A stretch of DNA of 64,000 nt from Novosphingobium sp. (lineage in GTDB: Bacteria > Pseudomonadota > Alphaproteobacteria > Sphingomonadales > Sphingomonadaceae): positions 1,555,001 through 1,619,000 of the forward strand of contig NZ_JBCNLP010000006.1 in the NCBI RefSeq assembly GCF_039595395.1, in the 5' to 3' direction. The translations under genes were made by a program, and so were the position numbers. How positions within the stretch are numbered: position 1 is the stretch's first letter; each line of letters opens with the position of its first letter. Positions 1-8,792 of the stretch are shown here, piece by piece. The notes under the pieces are model-generated. The model was not told the DNA's origin. It saw only the letters and a list, made by a program, of their open reading frames with translations, and ran no database searches.

Positions 1-39
1 CGTCACCTCGGACAGTGTCGCAAAGCGGCTGATTGCCAT
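1..39 (-). CDS. Start of a gene running off the left edge (unidentified)
   Basis: Only the first 13 codons are present, read leftward from ATG at 39 (reading MAISRFATLSEVT). A strong Shine-Dalgarno-like AGGAGGG lies at 49-55, about 9 bases upstream of the ATG and 6 bases upstream of an alternative in-frame GTG at 42. The fragment is too short to recognise a family. The call rests on the ribosome site plus an open frame to the window edge. Confidence 0.4.
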   Translation of the reverse strand, partial: MAISRFATLSEVT

Positions 40-42
40 CAC

Positions 43-398
43 CGCAACGCCCTCCTGCTGTGTCGATTGCCCGTCATGCCAGCCCGACGCAGCGACGAGC
101 AGGCACGTCTTCCACGCCGCCACCCCTCGGTTCGAGACGGGCCATGACAGGCTGAAAGGGTCGCGCAGATCATCGTCATCTCCTTCGTGACGACTGATAA
201 ATCCGCTATTTCACGTCCTTCTTAAACATTATTGATCCCATGATTACTGCCACATTCGACGGAAAGCTGCCAAGCTGGACAGATCGTGCCAGACACAGCC
301 CTCCCTATCGGCGAAAATAGCCCTCCCTTCGAAACGCATTGTCAAAATCATGAGGCGAAGCTGCGCACCCCACGACCAGCGTATCGTGGCGATAGCCC
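43..398. other. Intergenic stretch, no gene recognised
   Basis: This 356-base stretch lies downstream of the GlxA-type regulator and upstream of the truncated left-edge gene, both on the minus strand. I see no convincing coding frame, repeat or RNA. It presumably holds the promoter of the left-edge gene; the AT-richer part is around 200-250. Confidence 0.4.
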
Positions 399-1466
399 TC
401 AGGCCGTAAGCGCAACGTCGTTGAGCGACACAAGGCCGGCAAGCTTGGCATCCGATCTCTCCGCACGACAGTCCGACGCAATAAGGGCGGCTGCATCCTG
501 GTCTGCTGGCCGGAAATTGCCGCGATAGATCGCGGGGCTGATACCCAGACGGCGCTGGAACACCACCCGCATCTGCTCAGCGCCGCCAAAGCCACATTCA
601 TAGGCCAGAACCTTAAGCGGCAGGTTCGTGGCCTCAAGAAGGTTGCGAGCATAGTCGACGCGGGCGCGCTCCACGAATTCGTGCGGCGTGATGCCCAGTT
701 CGGTCGTGAAAAGACGCGCCAGGCTGCGCGGACTCACCCCGGCGATTTCCGCCAGCCGGTCAACATGCAGCGGATCCTTCAGATTCTCGCGGACATAAGC
801 CTGAACTCGGGCCAACGGAGATCCGGGGGCAGTCAGCGGCAAAAGATAGGGGCTGAACTGTGATTGCCCTCCCTGCCTCTGCGCAACCACAACCAGGCGC
901 TTGGCACACGACAATGCCACCGCCGGGCCATGATCCTCAGCCACCAGCGCCAGGGCCAGATCGATCCCCGCTGTCACCCCGGCGGACGTCACCAGCGGAC
1001 CGTCTCGCAGATAGATTCTGTCATGCTCCACCCGCGCTTGAGGAAACATCGCGGCGAGCCGGGGGGCGTTCTGCCAATGTGTCGTGGCCGCTCGCCCATC
1101 GAGCAATCCAGCCTGCCCCAGTGCGAAAGCTCCGGTGCAGATCGATCCGTATCGGCCCGCTCCGGTGCCCCAGTTGTTCAGCCAGGCATTCATGGCTTTA
1201 TCCTTGGGACGATCCGGCAAGCCCGGACCACCGGCCACCAAAGCGGTGTCGAACCGGATACTCGCCTCCCCGAAGTCGAGGTCCGCGGTCATCCCCATCC
1301 CGTTGGAGGCTCGCATCGGTCGCTTTTCCGCCGCGACGACGGTGATGTCATATCCATCCTGCGGACTGACAAAACTGTTGGCCTCGGAGAAAACGTCAAG
1401 TGGTCCCGCGACGTCCAGAGCCTGAACGCCATTGTGAATGACAAGCGCAACGGAATGCCGGGCCAT
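399..1466 (-). CDS. GlxA family transcriptional regulator (DJ-1/PfpI domain + AraC HTH)
   Basis: A 355-residue protein typical of the GlxA family. Residues 1 to about 190 form a DJ-1/PfpI amidotransferase-like domain with the nucleophile-elbow cysteine in SICTGAF (C110). A C-terminal AraC/XylS double helix-turn-helix spans about 215-315, with signatures such as VSPRSLARLF and CGFGGAEQMRVVF. The start is supported by GGGAG about 7 bases before the ATG. In this family the PfpI domain is thought to sense a small ligand rather than act as a protease. The gene diverges from an HD-domain hydrolase at 1783, a pairing common in proteobacteria, so the hydrolase is its likely target. The ligand is unknown. 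Confidence 0.9.
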   Translation of the reverse strand: MARHSVALVIHNGVQALDVAGPLDVFSEANSFVSPQDGYDITVVAAEKRPMRASNGMGMTADLDFGEASIRFDTALVAGGPGLPDRPKDKAMNAWLNNWGTGAGRYGSICTGAFALGQAGLLDGRAATTHWQNAPRLAAMFPQARVEHDRIYLRDGPLVTSAGVTAGIDLALALVAEDHGPAVALSCAKRLVVVAQRQGGQSQFSPYLLPLTAPGSPLARVQAYVRENLKDPLHVDRLAEIAGVSPRSLARLFTTELGITPHEFVERARVDYARNLLEATNLPLKVLAYECGFGGAEQMRVVFQRRLGISPAIYRGNFRPADQDAAALIASDCRAERSDAKLAGLVSLNDVALTA

Positions 1467-1489
1467 TGTGATCTCCCATAGGTTCTAAA

Positions 1490-1535
1490 GCATCGTGCGA
1501 AAAAGGGGGAACCGGTTTTTCGCGCAAAACGATGC
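1490..1535. repeat. REP-like palindromic element
   Basis: A long imperfect inverted repeat: the left arm GCATCGTGCGAAAAA (1490-1504) is answered by TTTTTCGCGCAAAACGATGC (1516-1535), with GGGGGAACCGG between them. This AACCGG-centred, GCGAAAAA-armed palindrome resembles a short interspersed repeat I recall from alphaproteobacterial genomes. It sits in the GlxA/HD divergent region and could fold as a cruciform or transcribed hairpin. No second copy was noticed in this window. Confidence 0.55.
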
Positions 1536-1782
1536 GACAACAAAACGTGGCGCCTCCCGGAAGGAGAGGCCGCGAAAGGGCGAGGCGGAAAATAGGGGGT
1601 GATTGGCAGCATCTGGGGCCTCGCCCGCGTTGCCCACTGCTGCTGCAAGACGGCATAGAATGGGTGTCGAAGCCAAGGGTCCTGACCGCATTCCGCAATC
1701 GGCCTTGCTTCGATGCTTCGTTCCTTCGCGCGCCGCCCAGCACATCGCAAGCGGTCGCCACGCCCCCAAGATGGAGACTACG

Positions 1783-2442
1783 ATGGCAAGCACTCTTGAC
1801 GTTCAGGCCGGCATCGAAGGCGTTTCGATTCCGGACAGCGCTCTGGCCAAGGCAATCACGGAGTTCGTCCGCGACCGCGAGACCGACCTGCTGTTCAACC
1901 ATTCGAGCCGGGTGTTCCTCTTCGGTGGCATCGCTGGCAAGCAGCGCGGCCTGACCTATGATCCTGAACTGCTCTATGCCGCGGCCATGTTCCATGATCT
2001 GGGGCTGATGCACGACCACTCCAGCCACGATCACCGCTTCGAGGTGGATGGGGCCAATGCCGCGCGCGACTTTCTGCGCGGGCATGGCATTCCCCAGCTC
2101 GACCTCGACACGGTCTGGACGGCGATTGCCCTGCACACCACGCCGGGCGTACCCGAATTCATGAGCCCGGTGATCGCGCTGACCACCGCAGGCGTTGAAA
2201 TGGACGTGCTGGGCCTGACCTATGGCCAATATTCCGAGGAAACGCGCCAGGCGGTGGTCTCTGCCTATCCGCGCACGCCCAACTTCAAGGAGGACATCAT
2301 TCAGGCCTTCTATGACGGCATCAAACACAAGCCCGACACCACCTTCGGCAATGTGAAAGGCGATGTCATCGCCGACAAGGAGCCGCATTTCCACAAGGGC
2401 AATTTCTGCAGCGTCATCCGCCAGTCGCGCTGGGCAGCCTGA
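1783..2442 (+). CDS. HD domain-containing metal-dependent hydrolase
   Basis: A 219-residue HD-superfamily protein. Metal and catalytic ligands are visible: H40 in LLFNHSSR, the HD doublet H71-D72 in AAMFHDLGL, and H118 in IALHTTPG. Length and layout resemble the cyanamide hydratase-like HD proteins that often sit beside GlxA regulators; the true substrate is not established. The ATG at 1783 is preferred because GGAG lies 6 bases upstream (1773-1776). Longer in-frame starts to 1603 lack such a site and would add non-conserved residues. The gene is divergent from the GlxA-type regulator, its probable controller. Confidence 0.85.
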   Translation: MASTLDVQAGIEGVSIPDSALAKAITEFVRDRETDLLFNHSSRVFLFGGIAGKQRGLTYDPELLYAAAMFHDLGLMHDHSSHDHRFEVDGANAARDFLRGHGIPQLDLDTVWTAIALHTTPGVPEFMSPVIALTTAGVEMDVLGLTYGQYSEETRQAVVSAYPRTPNFKEDIIQAFYDGIKHKPDTTFGNVKGDVIADKEPHFHKGNFCSVIRQSRWAA

Positions 2443-2505
2443 CAGCATGCGGAAGGGGGGCTGGCTTGCGGTCAGCTCCCACTCCGATCGCGCAGGGCTC
2501 TGATC

Positions 2506-2742
2506 ATGTTCGACGCGGCGATGCTGACATGGTGCGGTTTCTGCCCCTGCGGCACCTATTGCTTCATGCTCAGTGAAGCGCCGGGTGTACGACTGATCTG
2601 CCATTGCACCATCTGTCAGGCCGTCACCTGCCAAAGCATTTCGGACGTCATTCCGATGCCGGCGCGCAAAGTGAGCCGTCAGAGAGCCATCATCGGCATG
2701 CTCATCAAAGCAATGATGCCACCAGGACCCACGCATAGGTAA
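2506..2742 (+). pseudogene. Remnant of a GFA-type (Mss4-like) zinc protein
   Basis: This 78-codon frame contains CPCGTYCFML and then ICHCTICQAVT followed by SDVIPMPARK. That spacing matches the paired Cys zinc sites of the GFA (glutathione-dependent formaldehyde-activating-like) family, CxCG...CHCxxC. The family is normally about 120-150 residues; here the remaining fold is lost and the reading ends in non-family sequence. No good ribosome site precedes the ATG. I read it as a truncated relic, not an active gene. It lies between the HD hydrolase and the 3' end of the catalase. Confidence 0.45.
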
Positions 2743-2827
2743 ATCCAAGCCTTGGCGCCTGCCTCGCGCTGCACATACGGCTCCGATCCCCAGCGCATGC
2801 CGGGAATCGGAGATTCTGCGATGGTGA

Positions 2828-4285
2828 TTATTCCGCCGCATCCGCAACGGCAAAGCCAAGAGCGGCAGCAACACCAGCCCCATAGGCCGGATCGGCGCGC
2901 GCGCAATTGGCGACGTGCCGCTCCTTGACCTCGACGGAAGCATCCCCCAGCGCCCTTGCGGTGTTGCCGAAAAGCGCTTCGCGCTGATCATTGTCCATCA
3001 TGCGGAACAGATTGCCGGGCTGCTCCCAGTGGTCGTCATCAACGCGATGATCCCAATGGTCAGCCGGACCATCGATCGGCAGCGGCGGCTCGGAAAAATC
3101 AGGCTGATTGGCCCATAGGCCCTTGGAATTGGGATGATAGGTGGTCGTGCCCCCCAGATTGCCATCCGTGCGCATGGCGCCGTCGCGATGATAGCTCATA
3201 TGCGGGCAACGCGGCGCATTCACCGGGATCAGATGCGCGTTGACGCCAAGCCGGTGGCGATGCGCGTCGCCGTAGGAGAACAGTCGGGCCTGAAGCATCT
3301 TGTCAGGCGAAAAACCGATGCCCGGCACCACGCTGGCCGGGGTGAAGGCGGACTGCTCGATCTCGGCGAAATAGTTTTCCTGATTGCGGTTCAGCTCGAT
3401 CACGCCGACCTCGATCAGCGGATAATCGGCCTTCGGCCAGACCTTGGTCAGGTCGAAGGGATTGTGCTTGTGGGTTTTGGCCTGTTCTTCGGTCATGATC
3501 TGGACGCTGAACGTCCAGCGGGGGAAGTCGCCGCGCTCGATCGCCATGTAAAGGTCCCTGCCATGGCTTTCGCGGTCCTTGGCAACCAGAGCCTCCGCTT
3601 CCGCATCGGTCAGGTTCTCGATGCCCTGCTGGCTGCGGAAATGGAACTTGACCCAGACGCGCTCATTGGCCGCATTGATCAGCGAGAAGGTGTGGCTGCC
3701 AAAGCCGTGCATGTTACGCAAGGTTTTGGGCAGGCCGCGCTCGGACATGACGATGGTGACCTGATGCAGCGCCTCGGGCAGCAGCGTCCAGAAGTCCCAA
3801 TTGTTCTCGGCCGAACGGAACCCGGAACGCGGATCGCGCTTGATGGCATGATTGAGGTCGGGGAAGCGCAGGGGATCGCGGAAAAAGAACACCGGCGTGT
3901 TGTTGCCGACAATGTCCCAATTGCCTTCCTCGGTGTAGAACTTGATCGCGAAACCGCGAATGTCCCGCTCGGCATCGGCCGCGCCGCGCTCGCCCGCCAC
4001 GGTGGAAAAGCGCATGAAGAGGTCGGTCTTCTTGCCAATCTCCGCAAAAAGCTTTGCACGGGTCAAATGCGTGATGTCGCCGGTCACGGTGAAACTGCCA
4101 TAGGCACCCCAGCCCTTGGCGTGCATGCGCCTTTCGGGAATCACCTCACGGTCGAAATGCGCCAGTTTCTCCATGAGCCAGACATCCTGAAGCAGCGCAG
4201 GACCGCGTGGGCCTGCCGTCAGAATGTTGGTGTTGTCGGCAACAGGGGCACCCGCAGCATTGGTAAAGGGAATGTGATCGGCCAT
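2828..4285 (-). CDS. katA: Catalase (monofunctional haem, clade 3 type)
   Basis: A 485-residue catalase that disproportionates hydrogen peroxide in the cytoplasm. The catalytic His55 lies in RRMHAKGWGAYG, the distal Asn128 in DIVGNNTPVFFF, and the proximal haem-ligand Tyr338 in RLFSYGDAHRHRLG. The size fits the small-subunit clade 3 enzymes. The start is supported by GGAG (in AGACGGAGACAAGCG) before the ATG. The gene stands alone: downstream is a GFA remnant and upstream an aldehyde dehydrogenase remnant, so its neighbourhood looks rearranged. The active-site residues are intact and I expect a functional enzyme. The promoter should lie in 4286-4469, where no clear OxyR site was identified by eye. 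Confidence 0.95.
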   Translation of the reverse strand: MADHIPFTNAAGAPVADNTNILTAGPRGPALLQDVWLMEKLAHFDREVIPERRMHAKGWGAYGSFTVTGDITHLTRAKLFAEIGKKTDLFMRFSTVAGERGAADAERDIRGFAIKFYTEEGNWDIVGNNTPVFFFRDPLRFPDLNHAIKRDPRSGFRSAENNWDFWTLLPEALHQVTIVMSERGLPKTLRNMHGFGSHTFSLINAANERVWVKFHFRSQQGIENLTDAEAEALVAKDRESHGRDLYMAIERGDFPRWTFSVQIMTEEQAKTHKHNPFDLTKVWPKADYPLIEVGVIELNRNQENYFAEIEQSAFTPASVVPGIGFSPDKMLQARLFSYGDAHRHRLGVNAHLIPVNAPRCPHMSYHRDGAMRTDGNLGGTTTYHPNSKGLWANQPDFSEPPLPIDGPADHWDHRVDDDHWEQPGNLFRMMDNDQREALFGNTARALGDASVEVKERHVANCARADPAYGAGVAAALGFAVADAAE

Positions 4286-4469
4286 CGCTTGTCTCCGTCT
4301 TCGGAATTGCGCGGCGAAAGTATCGAAAGGCCCGTGGGGCCGATTGCAAAAATCCAGCGGCTTTGCAGAAAGTGAGCATGAGAAAAAATGAGACGTGCGG
4401 CTGCCGCATGAACCGGAAAAGTTGCGAGGGAAAGCCCCCTAGTGGCAACAAAACGTCGATCAGACGGCC

Positions 4470-4661
4470 TTAGGGGTCGATGCAGACATATGTGATATGG
4501 AGAAACTCCTCCATCCCATGATGGCTTCCCTGGCGTCCGACGCCGCTATCCTTCACACCACCGAAGGGCGCGACTTCCATCGTGATCAGGCCCTCATTGA
4601 GGCCAACGCGGAAAAATGACCGCGCCTCTTTCAACAGCAAGCATGTACCATCAGCCTGAAG
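4470..4661 (-). pseudogene. C-terminal remnant of an aldehyde dehydrogenase (succinate-semialdehyde dehydrogenase type)
   Basis: Read on the minus strand and ending at TAA (4470-4472), the translation includes VGLNEGLITMEVAPFGGVKDSG, shown here in part, then GRQGSHHGMEEFLHITYVC. This matches the last 50 residues of NAD(P)-dependent aldehyde dehydrogenases of the GabD class (the ...APFGGVKxSGxGREG... C-terminal signature). The catalytic Cys and NAD-binding domain are absent; recognisable similarity fades upstream of about 4620. It is a 5'-deleted relic. The catalase is on the same strand about 185 bases downstream. Confidence 0.7.
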
Positions 4662-4933
4662 ATCGACCCCATACTTTCATATAATTTTCGACATACGATT
4701 CTTATGGCAAATATTCGTTATCGATACCCCGTCGATACTGTCGGCTCTCCCCCAAGCCGACCAGACCCCAAGGGTCTTACCTGGCCGGGCGGTTCCCTCC
4801 CCCCGATCTGAATCGTCCGGCCATTTTCTTATCCTGCGACACGCAAGGCACAAACGACGAGACGAGGGCGTAGGACCATGACAGATCCCCTCTCTCAGGC
4901 GGAGCATCAACTGACGAGGCAGTCGATGGGATT
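4662..4933. other. Gene-poor junction between two remnants
   Basis: The sequence between the aldehyde dehydrogenase relic and the TBDR relic holds no recognised gene. A short frame from ATG at 4878 (MTDPLSQAEHQ...) closes at a TGA after about 21 codons, in a different frame from the TBDR remnant that follows. It may be a displaced start or a frameshift scar. No terminal inverted repeats or target duplications were seen. Confidence 0.35.
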
Positions 4934-6301
4934 ATGCGGCTGACCCTGACGACCATCAGCGGCTATCAGCGGTTTCATCAGGACAAGCACCTCGACGAGG
5001 ATGGCACGGCGCTCCAGGCTCTCGATTTCCGTCAGTTGGGTCAGGTGGGGTCGTTCAATCAGGAAACTCGTCTCGCGGGCGAGACCGGCCGGTGGCGCTG
5101 GCTGGCAGGTGGCTATGCAGCGTGGCAGAAATCCGATGAGAGCTTCGCCGGCGACGTGGTGTCGGGATCGCTTGCCGAACCCTTGCCCGGCATCTTCCCG
5201 CGCTTCACCACCGTCGGCGGCGCGTTCGAATTTCACAAGCGCGACCTCGCCGCATTCGGAAACGTGGAGTATCGCGCAGGAGAGCATCTGACGCTAATCG
5301 GCGGGCTTCGCTACACCAACTCTCTCCAGAGGTTCTACGGCTGTCAGCAGAGCGGAAGCGATCCTGCGCTGGGTGAAACCCTCGCCTATCTCAGCGCCGC
5401 CGCGCGCGGCGTGCTTCCAAGCGTCGATCCCGTCCCGCAGAGCGGCTGCATCCAGATCGATGCCGCGACGCTGCAGCAGGTGGCCACCCATGATCGCCTG
5501 GCGGAGAGCAACGTCTCGTGGCGGGGCAACGTGAACTACAAGACGGATGGCAGCTCGCTTCTCTATGCAAGCATCGCCAAGGGCTTCAAGTCCGGCAGCT
5601 TTCCCTCGCTCAGCGTGAGCAGTTCACTGCAGTTCGCTCCGGTCAGCCAGGAATCCCTGCTGGCCTGCGAGGTCGGCATCAAGGCTCCGATATCGGGCGG
5701 AATGGTGCGGGTGGAAGCTTCGGGCTTCTACTACGACTACCGCAACAAGCAGGTACGCGGTCGTGTCGCCGACCCCGTGTTCGGTGCGGTCGAAGCCTTG
5801 GTCAACATCCCGAAATCACGCGTCTTCGGCTTCCAGGGATCGCTACGAGCACGGCCTGCAAGGGGGCTTGACCTCGGCGTGTCCGCGGTCGTCGTCGACA
5901 GCAAGGTCCAGCGCTTCACCGGCTATGACCAGAATGGCGTGCTGACAGATTTCGCTGGATCCCCTTTCCCCTATTCGCCCCGCTTCCAGATGGTCGCGAA
6001 CGCGACCTACGAATGGACTGTCGGGGCTGACCTTCGCAGCTTTGTGGGCGCCGATCTGACGCATCACAGCGCGACCAACGCCAGCCTCGGCGATGATCCT
6101 GAATTGCGCCTGCGGCCCTACGCCACGCTCGATCTGCGTGCAGGCGTGCGGGCAGCCGACGATAGCTGGTCGATGATCGTGTGGGGCCGCAACGTCACCA
6201 ACGCCTACTACTGGAACAACATGTACCGGTTCACCGACACGCTGGTCCGGATCGCGGCACGCCCGGTCACCCACGGGCTGACGCTGTCCATAAGGCGCTA
6301 G
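4934..6301 (+). pseudogene. 5'-truncated TonB-dependent receptor (barrel only)
   Basis: The 455 codons align in style to the middle and end of sphingomonad TBDRs: LTTISGYQRF early, then FNQETRLAG, GGLRYTN, ASIAKGFKSGSF and FGFQGSLRARP, and a terminal strand ending LTLSIRR. A full receptor is about 700-1000 residues with signal peptide, TonB box and plug. All of these are missing, roughly 300 residues. A protein started here would have no export signal, so the locus is most likely dead. The 3' end is intact. Confidence 0.75.
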
Positions 6302-6348
6302 GAGGCGGATCGAAGCCGACAGGCAGCTACCGATTGCTCCCCGGAGAG

Positions 6349-6813
6349 TTACACAGCGGCATCCACAACCGCCACGACCTCGATTTCCAGCATGCCGCCC
6401 GAGGGCAACCCCGCCACCCCCACCGCCGAGCGCGCATGCTGGCCATGATCGCCGAAGATGGCGATGAGCAGCCGGGAGACATGGTCGAGCACCTGCGTAT
6501 GCCCCTGAAACGCGGGGCCGGCGAAAACAAAGCCGCGCAGAAACAGAATGCCCGTGACATGGTCGAGCCCCACGGCATCCTCAAGCGCGGCCAGGGCGCG
6601 CAAGGTGCAGGCGCGGGCCGCCGCCTCAATCCTGTCGGGATCGGTGGCGTCATCGACCGGGCCGGTGATGATGCCATCCTCGGTTCGGCTGACCTGCCCC
6701 GCGACATAGGCCAGCCCGCCATGGACCCGCACCGCGCGATAGGCGCCCTGAGGCCTGGGCACCGACGGCAGGGTCAGGCCAAGGTCGCGCAGACGATCAT
6801 GGGGTGTCGCCAT
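6349..6813 (-). CDS. RidA/YjgF-YER057c-UK114 family protein
   Basis: A 154-residue member of the Rid superfamily. The family hallmark is visible near the C-terminus (HARSAVGVAGLPSGGMLEIE), with the conserved Arg and Gly-Gly, and the N-terminal half has YVAGQVSR. Archetypal RidA hydrolyses reactive enamine/imine intermediates; this longer subgroup is often annotated only as Rid family. Its ATG at 6813 lies one base from the stop codon of the PhzF-like gene (stop 6815-6817), so translation is probably coupled and the two proteins likely act in one process. Confidence 0.85.
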   Translation of the reverse strand: MATPHDRLRDLGLTLPSVPRPQGAYRAVRVHGGLAYVAGQVSRTEDGIITGPVDDATDPDRIEAAARACTLRALAALEDAVGLDHVTGILFLRGFVFAGPAFQGHTQVLDHVSRLLIAIFGDHGQHARSAVGVAGLPSGGMLEIEVVAVVDAAV

Positions 6814-6814
6814 G

Positions 6815-7684
6815 TCAGGCCACCCTTCCCGCGCCGCCCAGCCAGCAGCCGCTCACCCGTCCTGCTTCCTCACGGAAACGAACCTCGATCCGCGAAGGGC
6901 GCCCCATGGCGCGGCCCTGACGGACGATCACCGGCCTCTCCGGCGTGACCTGCCCCTGCGCCAGCAGCCCGAAGGCCAGGGCCGCCGCCGCGATGCCGGT
7001 GGCCGCATCCTCGGGATAGCCGGAGGATTTGGGGAACTGGCGGGCATCATAACGCTGCCCGCTCCCGTCGCTGGCGGCATAGGGGTAGATACCGGTCGAG
7101 CCGATCGCCTCGCACAGGCTTTCCATCCGGGAAAGATCGGGCCGCAGCCCATCGAGCAGCGCCACACTTGCCAGCGGGATCAACGTCTTGACCCGGCTGG
7201 TCGCGGCATTGCGGATGGGCATGGGCGCCAGATCGCCGGGCGGGATGCCCAGCACGGAGAGAATCTCGGCCTCACTCTCCTTCGGCAAGGGTTCCACCAC
7301 CCCGCGCGGCTGAGAGATCGCCACCTGCCGCGCCTCACCCGTCCCGGTCACGACAGCCTCGACGATGCCGCTGGCCGTCCAGATCCGCAGATCCTCCGAA
7401 GGCAGCCTGCCAAGGCGATCCAGCAGCCAGACCGCCCCCACCGTCGCATGGCCACACATCGGCATCTCATGGTTGGGCACCCAGAAACGCAGCCCAAGAT
7501 CGCACCCCGCCCCCTCCGGCGGGGCAATCACAAAGGCGCTCTCATGGCCGAAATGCCGGGCCACCTCCTGCATCTCGCCATCGGTCATGGCGCGCGCATC
7601 CAGAGCGATGGGCGCCGGATTGCCGCCCCCCGGCCCATCGGCAAAAACATCGACGACATGAACATCGGCTGGGCTGAAGGGCAT
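6815..7684 (-). CDS. PhzF family isomerase/epimerase
   Basis: A 289-residue protein of the PhzF fold: an N-terminal VHVVDVFADGPGGGNPAPI segment containing the GNP motif, a conserved GHATVGAVWLL stretch, and a second half with the repeated fold (GYPEDAATGIAAAALAFGLL). PhzF relatives catalyse proton-shift isomerisations with a catalytic Glu; here HESAFV replaces the more usual TETAF, so the catalytic residue assignment needs checking. The ATG at 7684 is chosen because family similarity begins there; longer starts to 7891 overlap the divergent AraC gene. It is translationally linked to the downstream Rid protein. Confidence 0.85.
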   Translation of the reverse strand: MPFSPADVHVVDVFADGPGGGNPAPIALDARAMTDGEMQEVARHFGHESAFVIAPPEGAGCDLGLRFWVPNHEMPMCGHATVGAVWLLDRLGRLPSEDLRIWTASGIVEAVVTGTGEARQVAISQPRGVVEPLPKESEAEILSVLGIPPGDLAPMPIRNAATSRVKTLIPLASVALLDGLRPDLSRMESLCEAIGSTGIYPYAASDGSGQRYDARQFPKSSGYPEDAATGIAAAALAFGLLAQGQVTPERPVIVRQGRAMGRPSRIEVRFREEAGRVSGCWLGGAGRVA

Positions 7685-7865
7685 AACGGTCCTCGTTTTC
7701 TGGCGTGATCTTACCCATGGCGCGGCGCGAGACAATCTGGCGCGCGCAAAAGGGCCTTTTGTGGCGCGGGATCGGGACATCGGCGCCTCCAGCCCTTGAC
7801 CCGATCCGGCAGGAGGGGGCTTAATAGGCCCAGACCTTGCGTCATACCTGCCAAAGGGCCCCTGC

Positions 7866-8711
7866 ATGAGCGGCATCACCAGCATCTTCAATTCGGTGGC
7901 AGCCTACAGCCAGCCAGCCCATGCGCATGACAGCTATATGCTGATGCTGCCCCAACAGGGCCTGATGCGCTTCACCGATGAGGATGGCGACTGGTCGACC
8001 ACCCTGCTGGAACGGCAGGTGCTGCTGGTCCCGCCTGACCGGGCGCATTCCACCGCATCGCTCTCCACCACGCAGAGCCATTGCGCCTTCTATGTCGAGG
8101 CCGATGTGATGGCCCATGCGCTGCGGGAGCTTTCCGCCAGCGCCGAAAGCTTCCTGCGCAGGCCGGTGCCGGGCGTCTGGGCCGCCTCGCCCACGCTTCA
8201 GCATTTGCTGGTGGCCCGCAGCCATATGCGCGGCAACAGCGCGAGCCACGGCCATGCCCAGCGGCTGGCGGCGATGGACCATCTGCTGCTGCTGGAATGC
8301 GCCGCCACCGCGCTGCGCGGGCCGGGCATCCAGCGCTCGACCACGCAAAGGCATGGTGCGGCACTGGTGCGCGAGGTGAAGGCCTATCTGGCGGGCACGC
8401 TGGATCAGGCGCCCGATATCGATGCCATCGCGGCGGCGTTTCACATCTCCCGCCGCCACCTGACACGGCTGTTTCAGGAGCATGGCGGGCAGAGCCTGCT
8501 GGACTTCACCCAGACGATGCGCATGGCGCGTGCGCGCGATCTGCTCGAACACACACGCCTCTCGGTGCTGGATATAGCGCAGACGGTGGGCCTTGGGTCA
8601 CCCTCGCATTTTGCGGCGCTGTTTCGCCGCAGCCATGGACAATCGCCCGATGGCTGGCGCCGGATGAAAGCCGCCGCGCAAGATCCGCCGCCACCAACCC
8701 TCACGCGATAG
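7866..8711 (+). CDS. AraC family transcriptional regulator
   Basis: A 281-residue regulator with an N-terminal cupin-like sensing domain (about 10-110, QPAHAHDSYMLMLPQQG) and a C-terminal AraC double helix-turn-helix (about 175-270), with FHISRRHLTRLFQEHGG and VGLGSPSHFAALFRRSHG. It is divergent from phzF-rid; the 181-base intergenic region is the probable shared control region. That it regulates those two genes is inferred from position only. Confidence 0.9.
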   Translation: MSGITSIFNSVAAYSQPAHAHDSYMLMLPQQGLMRFTDEDGDWSTTLLERQVLLVPPDRAHSTASLSTTQSHCAFYVEADVMAHALRELSASAESFLRRPVPGVWAASPTLQHLLVARSHMRGNSASHGHAQRLAAMDHLLLLECAATALRGPGIQRSTTQRHGAALVREVKAYLAGTLDQAPDIDAIAAAFHISRRHLTRLFQEHGGQSLLDFTQTMRMARARDLLEHTRLSVLDIAQTVGLGSPSHFAALFRRSHGQSPDGWRRMKAAAQDPPPPTLTR

Positions 8712-8792
8712 CGTCCCCTTCCCCATCGCGCCTGCCGCTTCCGCATGCCGTCCCGGCAGGCGGCCCCTTGCGCTTATCCTCAGGAGCCGGAC

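Noticed and set aside
2679..2828. A possible small hydrophobic protein (ending IIALMSMPMMAL) downstream of the catalase on the minus strand
   Set aside because: No ribosome site and no family match; it overlaps the GFA remnant. Kept out for lack of support.
1396..2991. A 531-codon minus-strand frame across the HD hydrolase and its flanks
   Set aside because: It overlaps several confirmed genes and its product has low-complexity Arg/His/Gly composition.
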